NCBI GenBank assembly: GCA_963668245.2
Contig: OY764195.2
Location: 186,001 to 250,000 of the forward strand
From: Anoxybacterium sp963668245
GTDB lineage: Bacteria > Bacillota > Clostridia > Peptostreptococcales > Anaerovoracaceae
DNA length: 64,000 nucleotides
Direction: 5' to 3'
In this document: in pieces, positions 52,480 to 59,314 of the stretch
Layout of the letters: every line of letters starts with the position of its first letter
Position numbering within the stretch: the stretch's first letter is position 1
Program-made: the position numbers and the translations under genes
Notes under the pieces: generated by a model
The model's input: the letters and a program-made list of their open reading frames with translations, nothing else
Told to the model about the DNA's origin: nothing
Database searches by the model: none

Positions 52480-52509
52480 TAGAAGCACAATTGTGCTTCT
52501 ATTATTTTT
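52472..52509. terminator. 38-bp perfect palindromic terminator
   Basis: Two 19-base arms (52472-52490 and 52491-52509) are exactly complementary with AAAAATAATAG at the outer left and its complement at the right. It overlaps the stop codon of the small gene and serves the converging nitroreductase gene as well. Confidence 0.92.
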
Positions 52510-52517
52510 GAATAAAA

Positions 52518-53117
52518 TTATTTAAATACTCTCATTCGCGCATCCACTGGTTGTGACTCTTTTTCCTCAGGTGCGGCAGTCGGATTTCCAAAAGGCATCT
52601 GTGCTATGAGTTTCCATTCTGGTGGTAGCTCCCACTCCTTTTTAATATCCTCTTCTATCACTTCATTATAATGTTGTAACGAAGCGCCTAGCCCTTCCAG
52701 TTCCAATGCTGACCAAATCACAAATTGATGCATGCCGCTTGTATGATTTGACCAAGTTGCTACATTGTGACTGTAAGCAGCATACTTTTCCATCATTGAT
52801 TCCAACACAGTTTGATCCTCAAAATATAGAATTGTTCCATATCCGCTGCGGAATGAATCAATCTTTGTCTCTGTTCCGCTAAATTTATCTGCAGGAACAA
52901 TTTTCCGAAGATTTTCTTTTGTAATGTTCCATAATCTATCATGATGATTTCTCAGCAACAAAACAATCCGAGTGCTCTGAGAGTTAAATGCGGAAGGTAG
53001 ATATTTTAGCGTATGCTGAATGATTTCTTCGATTTCATCATCGGCCAGTAAAACTTTTTTACCAATTCCGTAAATAGAACGTCTCCCAGCGATAGCCGTG
53101 TAAAAGTCCTTTGTCAT
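52518..53117 (-). CDS. Nitroreductase-family protein (HBN1-like)
   Basis: A protein of 199 residues with the FMN-binding start AIAGRRSIYGIGKK, the PSAFNSQSTRIVLLL segment and a C-terminal WKLIAQMPFGNPT. These are features of the nitroreductase group found in Firmicutes and yeast (HBN1). It is an FMN-dependent NAD(P)H oxidoreductase by family; the substrate is unknown. AGGAGG precedes the ATG. Confidence 0.9.
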   Translation of the reverse strand: MTKDFYTAIAGRRSIYGIGKKVLLADDEIEEIIQHTLKYLPSAFNSQSTRIVLLLRNHHDRLWNITKENLRKIVPADKFSGTETKIDSFRSGYGTILYFEDQTVLESMMEKYAAYSHNVATWSNHTSGMHQFVIWSALELEGLGASLQHYNEVIEEDIKKEWELPPEWKLIAQMPFGNPTAAPEEKESQPVDARMRVFK

Positions 53118-53216
53118 ATGCCGTTCCTCCTATTTCAATCTTTATAAAATGAGCTCGTACTAGGTATAATTATACCACCTATAGAAGAAACAAATCACTG
53201 CTCCGCAAAATAGCCC

Positions 53217-53966
53217 CTATTGTTGGTACTCTGCTGGTATATTCATATCCCCAAAATTTCCAAACTCCATAAACTGTACATCAGCAGGAGGCGTAAACAA
53301 ATCACCATCCAGCGCAGATAACGCTTCAATCTTTGTCACGTAAGAAGACATTATGACCTGCCCATTGCTAGTTACTTCATATTTTAGCGGAATTCCATAC
53401 TCTTCAGAATACCAGATGGAGACTTTCGCCATACCCATATCTTCATCTTCTTCGGTTGTTTCAATATGAATTACTTCATGTCCATCTAAGGTTTCAACTT
53501 TTGCAATCACATCGTCTGTAGGGTTATCAAGAATACCTTCAACATCAAGATCCTCTTCTTCCATGCCCATATCATCACTCATATCGTCAGAAAGAACTAC
53601 ACCTTGGAGTTGACCTTCTGTATACTGGTATGTTTTTCCTTCTTCCGCATTATAAATAACGATTTGTTTCATTCCTTCCACTTCAGATTCTGTTCTAAAG
53701 TTTTCTCCACTATAGTACATCGTTAAGGTGTTCTTTATTCCCATTCCAGAGGTTTCAGTAACTGTCATAAAATCTCCTGGTTCTGGTGCTTGTAATGATT
53801 CTAAAAGAGCTTTTCCAGTCAGAGATTTATCTACGGTAGACTCGTCCTCATTTGTAGCGGAATCATTTTGCCCTACCGAATCGGCTGTTTGACTATCAGA
53901 CCCACCACATGCAGAGAAGCCAAAGACTAATACAAGGCTGACTAGCAGAATTAATAATTTTTTCAT
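53217..53966 (-). CDS. Acidic secreted lipoprotein, LolA/LppX-like fold
   Basis: A protein of 249 residues with signal peptide and lipobox FSAC near residue 18, then a Ser/Asp/Glu-rich linker. The rest is beta-rich and strongly acidic (DDMSDDMGMEEEDLD), with repeated strands like YNAEEGKTYQY and VSIWYSEEYGIPLKY, which suggest the LolA/LppX half-barrel. The ATG at 53966 is eight bases after GGA; an ATG at 53972 is too close. The function is unknown. Confidence 0.7.
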   Translation of the reverse strand: MKKLLILLVSLVLVFGFSACGGSDSQTADSVGQNDSATNEDESTVDKSLTGKALLESLQAPEPGDFMTVTETSGMGIKNTLTMYYSGENFRTESEVEGMKQIVIYNAEEGKTYQYTEGQLQGVVLSDDMSDDMGMEEEDLDVEGILDNPTDDVIAKVETLDGHEVIHIETTEEDEDMGMAKVSIWYSEEYGIPLKYEVTSNGQVIMSSYVTKIEALSALDGDLFTPPADVQFMEFGNFGDMNIPAEYQQ

Positions 53967-54106
53967 ACTCATGATCCTTTCATTCTTCTTTTCTTTGATA
54001 CACACGATTTGCTGACAAGTAATATTTTGACAGCTTGTTTTTTCATTATAGCACGGCAAATAGGAAAAGGAAAGAATCTGGAGGTTCGACGCCTCTTAAA
54101 AGCAAT

Positions 54107-54142
54107 AAAAAATGAGATGTTCGATTGAACATCTCATTTTTT
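54107..54142 (-). terminator. Terminator of the tRNA-Leu transcript
   Basis: AAAAAATGAGATGTTC (54107-54122) pairs with GAACATCTCATTTTTT (54127-54142) around a four-base loop, directly downstream of the tRNA 3' end. Confidence 0.92.
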
Positions 54143-54143
54143 A

Positions 54144-54231
54144 TGGTGCAGGCAAGAGGACTCGAACCTCCACGAAAGTAATATTCACACGGACCTGAAC
54201 CGTGCGCGTCTGCCAATTCCGCCATGCCTGC
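54144..54231 (-). tRNA. tRNA-Leu (anticodon CAG)
   Basis: An 88-base minus-strand tRNA with acceptor arms GCAGGCA/TGCCTGC and encoded CCA end. The anticodon loop TTCAGGT (between CACGG and CCGTG) gives anticodon CAG. A long variable arm, as in class II tRNAs, and a T-arm with GTTCGAGTC are present. It reads the CUG codon. Confidence 0.95.
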
Positions 54232-54289
54232 ATGGCACTATAACAGAATACTACAGCAATATTGCAAAGTCAAGTGCGATTCTATGGCC

Positions 54290-55669
54290 CTATTTATATT
54301 TTTCTAGCAATCTACGTGCCGCTAAAACACCGCTTGCGGAGGCTTGTGACAAGGAGTGTGTGACACCCGATCCATCGCCTAATGCATAAAGTCCTTTGAT
54401 CTTAGTTTCTAAATTTTGATCCACTGGAACTTTTGAGTTGTAGAACTTGACTTCAACTCCATACAAAAGTGTATCTTCATTTGCTGTCCCTGGGGCAATC
54501 TTATCTAGTGCATAAATCATTTCAATGATGTTGTCAAGTTGTCTTTTGGGTATAACCAAGCTCAAATCTCCAGCAGTTGCCTTTAATGTAGGTCTTGTGA
54601 AGCATTTTTCCATACGTCTTTCACTGCTTCTACGACCTTTAACTAGATCTCCAAACCTTTGAAGCAGAACACCTCCACCAAGCATGTTGCTTAGTCTTGC
54701 AATGGATTCTCCATATTCATTGCTATCTTTAAACGGTTCAGTAAATTGGTTTGAAACGAGCAATGCAAAATTTGTATTTTCCGTTCTTAGTTTAGGATCA
54801 GCATAACTATGGCCGTTTACTGTAACAATGCCATTTGTGTTTTCTGCAACAACCTCTCCATAAGGGTTCATGCAGAAGGTTCTAACCATGTCATTGTATT
54901 TATCTGTTTTATAAACAATTTTACTTTCATAAACATCATCTGTAATATGCTTGAAAATCTCTGCAGGGAGTTCCACTCGAACACCAATATCAACTCGATT
55001 TTTCTTTTGCTCTATACCAAATTTATCACAAATGCTGGAGATCCATTTTGATCCAGACCTTCCTGTGGCTAATACCAAGTCCTTGCATTCATATCGTTCT
55101 CCATTGTCGGTTACTACGACAAAGCCTTCCTCCAACTTTTCAACATCCATTACCTGTGTATAAAATTGAGTTTCAATTCGCTCTTTTGTATATTCAAATA
55201 TCTTTTCAAGAATCTTAACATTTCGATCGGTTCCCAAATGACGTACCTTTGCATCCAACAGATGTAAATTGTTTCTTAAAGCTAATGTCTTAAGTTCCGA
55301 ATTTCCAGTTGAATAAAGTTTGGCATCTTCGCCTCCCATGCTGCAAAGTGCCTGATCCACATACTCCATCAAATCCAGAGCTTCTTCTGCACCTACATAG
55401 TTGTGCAAGTCGCCACCAAACTGGTTGGTAATATTATATTTCCCGTCAGATAAGGTTCCAGCTCCACCATATCCATTCATAATATGACACGGTACGCATC
55501 GGATACAATTTTGAACTTTGCCAGTCTTAATCGGGCAAACACGCTTTGTCAAATCTGCACCCTTATCAATCATTAGCACTTTCGCATTGTTTTTTTGCTT
55601 GGTCAGCTCATATGACATAAACACCCCGCTAGCCCCTGCTCCAACTATAATAATGTCGTATTTCTTCAT
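54290..55669 (-). CDS. COG2509-type FAD-dependent oxidoreductase
   Basis: A protein of 459 residues. The Rossmann FAD motif IIVGAGASGVFMS is at the N-terminus, the second nucleotide motif is LVLATGRSGSKW, and ALGDGSGVTHSLSQASASGVLAAR closes the FAD site at the C-terminus. A Cys-rich stretch near residue 50 (CPIKTGKVQNCIRCVPC) is characteristic of this uncharacterised dehydrogenase group. The ATG at 55669 is seven bases after GGAG. It lies behind a terminator and is probably transcribed alone. The substrate is unknown. Confidence 0.87.
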   Translation of the reverse strand: MKKYDIIIVGAGASGVFMSYELTKQKNNAKVLMIDKGADLTKRVCPIKTGKVQNCIRCVPCHIMNGYGGAGTLSDGKYNITNQFGGDLHNYVGAEEALDLMEYVDQALCSMGGEDAKLYSTGNSELKTLALRNNLHLLDAKVRHLGTDRNVKILEKIFEYTKERIETQFYTQVMDVEKLEEGFVVVTDNGERYECKDLVLATGRSGSKWISSICDKFGIEQKKNRVDIGVRVELPAEIFKHITDDVYESKIVYKTDKYNDMVRTFCMNPYGEVVAENTNGIVTVNGHSYADPKLRTENTNFALLVSNQFTEPFKDSNEYGESIARLSNMLGGGVLLQRFGDLVKGRRSSERRMEKCFTRPTLKATAGDLSLVIPKRQLDNIIEMIYALDKIAPGTANEDTLLYGVEVKFYNSKVPVDQNLETKIKGLYALGDGSGVTHSLSQASASGVLAARRLLEKYK

Positions 55670-55801
55670 TGTGAATCTCCATTTTCTCAAATCTTTGAAG
55701 GGTAATCCAGATGATCTAGACATACCAAATCAACAGAACTATTATATGCCGTAGTCAACTGTACCGCAATATCTATTTTCATGCTATGCATAGAACACAC
55801 C

Positions 55802-55830
55802 AAAAACAGAGGGGAAAGCCCTCTGTTTTT
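55802..55830. terminator. Terminator after the LysR stub
   Basis: AAAAACAGAGGG (55802-55813) pairs with CCCTCTGTTTTT (55819-55830) around a five-base loop. It lies 35 bases after the stub's stop codon in the minus direction and closes the trxB-LysR transcript. Confidence 0.9.
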
Positions 55831-55864
55831 ATCGTATTTTATACCAATTCTCTTTCTATCAACC

Positions 55865-56161
55865 CTATGCGATTTGTGTATCAACAATCCCTTTTATTTC
55901 TTTCGACAAGTCTTGAATAGAATCTGCTGCTTTTGTTCGCACTTCAAGCATTTCAGCTGCATACTTATAAAAAACCTTCCCATAGTCTGTCAAAAAAGCT
56001 TCTCTTCCTGTTCGATCGATCAGTCTTACACCCAATTCTTTTTCCAAAGAAGATATCCTGGCACTTATGGTTGGTTGCGTCAAGAAGCAAACATCCGCAG
56101 CTTTGGAAAAACTCTTATAATCTACAACTGAAACAAAGGCTTCAATTTGTTTAAAATCCAT
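55865..56161 (-). CDS. Truncated LysR-type regulator (DNA-binding domain only)
   Basis: A protein of 98 residues. MDFKQIEAFVSVVDYKSFSKAADV and LTQPTISARISSLEKELGVRLID form a complete winged helix-turn-helix, followed by the linker helix; the protein then ends at residue 98 with GIVDTQIA. Full LysR proteins are about 290-310 residues with a ligand-binding domain, which is absent. Both the start (GGAGG) and stop look clean, and the terminator follows 35 bases later. It could be a decayed gene or a stand-alone DNA binder. It is co-directional with trxB, 15 bases downstream of it. Confidence 0.8.
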   Translation of the reverse strand: MDFKQIEAFVSVVDYKSFSKAADVCFLTQPTISARISSLEKELGVRLIDRTGREAFLTDYGKVFYKYAAEMLEVRTKAADSIQDLSKEIKGIVDTQIA

Positions 56162-56176
56162 AGAAGTCCCTCCTTC

Positions 56177-57130
56177 CTATTGCTCCGCGTCCTTTAAGGC
56201 ATCAATATATTTTTCAGCTTGTACTGCTGCGATTGCTCCGTCGGCAGCTGCTGTAACAACTTGACGCAAGGTTTTTTCTCGAATGTCACCTGCCGCATAA
56301 ACCCCAGGAATATTTGTTTTCATATCTTCATCCGTAATCAAATATCCTTGTTCACTTATGTTTAATTTATCCTGATATAGTGCGGTTGCTGGATTGTATC
56401 CTGTAAAAACAAACACGCCGAAAGTTCCGCCATTTTGCGCCTCTGCATTGCGTTCTGTAATCGTTCCATCCTTCACATTTTCTAACACTACAGTTTCAAT
56501 AAAATCCGCACCTTTTATTTCTTTAATCACCGTATTATAGAGAACTGTAATTTTCTCATTTTTCAACGCTTTATCCTGAATGGATTTTGCGGCTCTAAAC
56601 TCATCTCTTCTGTGAACTAAGTTTACTTTTTTCACAAATCTAGTAAGATATACTGCTTCTTCCAATGCAGTGTCACCGCCACCAACAACAAACACCTCTA
56701 ATCCGCGAAAAAACGGTCCATCACAAGTTCCGCAGTGAGAGAGTCCTCTGCCAAAGAATTTATCTTCTCCAACGCAGCCCAGAGGTCTTGCTGTTGCTCC
56801 ACCTGCTATAATCACTGTTCTTGCCTGATATGTAGCTCTTTCACAAATTACTGATTTTATAGTTCCATCTAAATGGACATCCTTGACGGTATCATAAATT
56901 TTCTCAATTCCAAATTTAGCAACCTGGGTTGTCATTTTATCCACTAAGGTTGCTCCGCTTTCCACGGTATCTGACCCAGGATAGTTTTCTATTTCAGCAG
57001 TCTGTAAAATTTGCCCGCCATCCTGACCTTGTTCAATGACAAGTGTATCCAGCATTGCTCGTCCTGCATATATTCCAGCAGTTAATCCAGCAGGTCCAGC
57101 TCCAACAACAATTAAATCATATGTTTTCAT
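56177..57130 (-). CDS. trxB: Thioredoxin reductase
   Basis: A protein of 317 residues with FAD motif VGAGPAGLTAGIYAGRA, redox-active pair CGTC in HCGTCDGPFF, NADPH motif GGGDTALEEA with HRRDEFRA, and a C-terminal FAD closure TNIPGVYAAGDIREK. It passes electrons from NADPH to thioredoxin. GGGGGTG precedes the ATG. A tandem glycine riboswitch and terminator sit directly upstream, so expression should depend on glycine. No thioredoxin or glycine reductase gene is near. Confidence 0.94.
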   Translation of the reverse strand: MKTYDLIVVGAGPAGLTAGIYAGRAMLDTLVIEQGQDGGQILQTAEIENYPGSDTVESGATLVDKMTTQVAKFGIEKIYDTVKDVHLDGTIKSVICERATYQARTVIIAGGATARPLGCVGEDKFFGRGLSHCGTCDGPFFRGLEVFVVGGGDTALEEAVYLTRFVKKVNLVHRRDEFRAAKSIQDKALKNEKITVLYNTVIKEIKGADFIETVVLENVKDGTITERNAEAQNGGTFGVFVFTGYNPATALYQDKLNISEQGYLITDEDMKTNIPGVYAAGDIREKTLRQVVTAAADGAIAAVQAEKYIDALKDAEQ

Positions 57131-57147
57131 ATGTGTTCACCCCCGAC

Positions 57148-57189
57148 AAAAAAATACAGAGCAGGAAGAATCAACGCCTCCCGCTCTGT
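57148..57189 (-). terminator. Riboswitch expression-platform terminator upstream of trxB
   Basis: ACAGAGC with the following GGGAGG pairs (13 bp including wobble) with the CTTCCTGCTCTGT arm, and seven T residues follow (57154-57148). It overlaps no gene and lies 18 bases before the trxB ATG. It is the likely on/off element of the riboswitch. Confidence 0.88.
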
Positions 57190-57358
57190 TATTAACCTGA
57201 GAGATTCTTCCAAGTCAATGGAGTTGCCCCTTCGGTGCTACGCTTTCCAGAGTTCTGTCCAGCTACGGTCCCCTTTACCTGAGATCATCACAGGATTTAT
57301 GGCAAAATCCATGCTTATTCCTTCGGTGTTGCCAATGCAATCTCTCCCGCAACTTTCA
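57190..57358 (-). promoter_or_regulatory. Tandem glycine riboswitch upstream of trxB
   Basis: Two consecutive aptamers are readable on the minus strand. The first has GCGGGAGAGA, CACCGAAGG and CTCAGGTAAAGG. The linker GGACAGA leads into the second with CTCTGGAAAGC, CACCGAAGGGGCAA and CTCTCAGGT. These are the conserved blocks of the glycine class. A terminator follows immediately. In known cases glycine binding prevents termination, which would switch trxB on; that direction is inferred. Confidence 0.93.
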
Positions 57359-57411
57359 ACCAGTACTATTCATTTTTTTGATTATCATTAAATTTTTCTA
57401 TAATAAATAAT

Positions 57412-57441
57412 ATTATAGCAAAATCCACTTCAAAGAATCAA
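57412..57441 (-). promoter_or_regulatory. Promoter of the glycine riboswitch-trxB transcript
   Basis: On the minus strand TTGATT (57441-57436) and TATAAT (57417-57412) are 18 bases apart, beginning at the end of the symporter gene and about 55 bases upstream of the first aptamer. Confidence 0.65.
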
Positions 57442-57442
57442 C

Positions 57443-58846
57443 TTATTTTTTTCTTTTCTTTTCAATTTCTAAAATTGGAGTGGTATCCATACGATTTAGG
57501 TTATCCCCCTCAAAGTAATATTTTGTGTCCTTAGCCACTACACCACTTAATAGTAGAATACAGATTAAGTTAGGGACAGCCATGAGCATATTCAGTGCAT
57601 CAGCAATGTTCCATACAGTCCCAAGGCTCATAATCGCTCCTACAAATGTAACTGCGACGTAAATAATTTTATACGGCAAAATGATTCCTTTTCCAAATAA
57701 GTATTCCGCACCACGTTCTCCGTAGTAGGACCAACCTAATATCGTCGAAAATGCAAAGGTAATCAGCCCAAAGGTCAAAACAATCGGTCCAATCACAGGA
57801 ATCTGAGAGAAAGCATGGCTTGTCAATACAGCTCCATCTATTGCACTTCCACCGTCTGCAGTTATAGTAGGATCAGACAGTATGGTACTGACCAATACAA
57901 TTCCTGTAATCGCGCAGACAATCACCGTATCCCAGAAAGTCCCTGTAGCCGATACTAAAGCTTGCCTTACAGGATTTTTAGTTTGTGCTGCGGCGGCAAC
58001 GATTGGCGCAGAACCCATACCAGATTCATTGGAGAACAAGCCTCGAGCCACCCCAAATCTTGCAGCCATCATGACACTTGAGCCGATAAATCCGCCCCCC
58101 GCAGCTTTTGGTGCAAACGCCGAAGAACAAATCAATCCAATTGCTTCTGCCACATAGCTTCGATTGATGAAAATGATCACAAGGCAACCAATTACATAAA
58201 AAATAGCCATAAAGGGAACCAATGCCTCACACGTTTTGGTAATTGATTTGACACCTCCAAGAATAACGACTCCTACCAAAATAGCCATAATCAATCCAGT
58301 AACCCACATTGGTATTTGAAAATTTTGTGCTACTATTTTCGAAACCGCATTGGCCTGTACTGAGGCTCCAATCCCAAACGCCGAAAGGCCCGCAAACAAT
58401 GCAAATATAACTCCGAGCCATTTCATCTTCAAACCGCGTTCAAGTGCGTACATTGCGCCACCAAGCATTGTACCATCCGATGTTCTTACCCGATATTTTA
58501 CAGCAACCAATGCTTCAGCATATTTTGTTGCAATCCCAAAAACCCCCGTCAGCCACATCCAAAGAACTGCACCTGGTCCACCTAAGGCAATGGCCGTACC
58601 AACACCTACAATGTTTCCAGTTCCAATCGTAGCTGCCAAAGCAGTCGTCAATGCACCAAATTGCGAGACATCTCCAGCACCTGTGGTGTCTTTTGTCACT
58701 GAAAGTTTGATAGCTATTCCGATTCTTTTTTGGATGACTCCAGTTCGTATCGTCATGAAAATATGTGTACCAAACAATAAAATTAAAAGTGGTGGTCCCC
58801 ACAAGTATCCGTTTAGCCAAGTAAAAAAAAGATTCACACTTTCCAT
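57443..58846 (-). CDS. AGCS-family sodium:alanine/glycine symporter
   Basis: A 467-residue, highly hydrophobic protein with about ten membrane helices and the AGCS signature NESGMGSAPIVAAAA near residue 270. GTGNIVGVGTAIALGGPGAVLWMWLTG (quoted in part) forms the N-terminal substrate/ion region. It imports alanine or glycine with sodium. It lies upstream of the glycine-controlled trxB in the same direction, but the riboswitch is downstream of it and does not control it. Confidence 0.93.
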   Translation of the reverse strand: MESVNLFFTWLNGYLWGPPLLILLFGTHIFMTIRTGVIQKRIGIAIKLSVTKDTTGAGDVSQFGALTTALAATIGTGNIVGVGTAIALGGPGAVLWMWLTGVFGIATKYAEALVAVKYRVRTSDGTMLGGAMYALERGLKMKWLGVIFALFAGLSAFGIGASVQANAVSKIVAQNFQIPMWVTGLIMAILVGVVILGGVKSITKTCEALVPFMAIFYVIGCLVIIFINRSYVAEAIGLICSSAFAPKAAGGGFIGSSVMMAARFGVARGLFSNESGMGSAPIVAAAAQTKNPVRQALVSATGTFWDTVIVCAITGIVLVSTILSDPTITADGGSAIDGAVLTSHAFSQIPVIGPIVLTFGLITFAFSTILGWSYYGERGAEYLFGKGIILPYKIIYVAVTFVGAIMSLGTVWNIADALNMLMAVPNLICILLLSGVVAKDTKYYFEGDNLNRMDTTPILEIEKKRKK

Positions 58847-58881
58847 TATAGATTCACTTCCCTTCCAATATTTTCCAATAG

Positions 58882-58907
58882 AAAAGGTCTTATCCTTGGA
58901 TAAGACC
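58882..58907 (-). terminator. Weak terminator after the DUF1292 gene
   Basis: GGTCTTATC (58886-58894) pairs with GATAAGACC (58899-58907). On the minus strand TTTTC follows the stem. The T-run is short, so some readthrough to the symporter gene is possible. Confidence 0.6.
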
Positions 58908-58929
58908 CTATCTTTTCTTAATTTTTGAA

Positions 58930-59235
58930 TTATTCTTCAGCTGTCAGCTTTTCGAATTCTTCAACTACCTTTTTGAATTCTTCATCGTCATCAATGTCAA
59001 CTAATTCAAATTCTTCATCGCTAGTTTCTTTGTATCCATAAATGTACACATCGTCTGTACCATCATCTGGAATCAACGCAATATACTCTTTACCTTCATA
59101 TTCGAAAACACCCATGATTTCGCATTCGATTTCCTGCCCGTCATCAAATTCAAGAGTAAGATAATCTGCGTCATCCTCAGAACAGCTACATTTATCGCCA
59201 CATCCACTAGGCATGCATTTTTCTTTATCTGCCAT
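58930..59235 (-). CDS. DUF1292-domain protein with Cys-rich N-terminus
   Basis: A protein of 101 residues, very acidic. The DUF1292 core is at about 22-85 (YLTLEFDDGQEIECEIMGVFEYEGKEYIALIPD, quoted in part). The N-terminal extension carries four cysteines in CMPSGCGDKCSC, which could bind a metal. The family is widespread in Bacillota and of unknown function. ATGGAGG precedes the ATG. It lies between uvrC and the symporter on the same strand. Confidence 0.85.
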   Translation of the reverse strand: MADKEKCMPSGCGDKCSCSEDDADYLTLEFDDGQEIECEIMGVFEYEGKEYIALIPDDGTDDVYIYGYKETSDEEFELVDIDDDEEFKKVVEEFEKLTAEE

Positions 59236-59314
59236 TTTATTCCTCCATTATTTCAAAAAGTATTGGTATTACCTTACTATATCATTATATGGTTGTTTTA
59301 TCAATTGAAATTAT

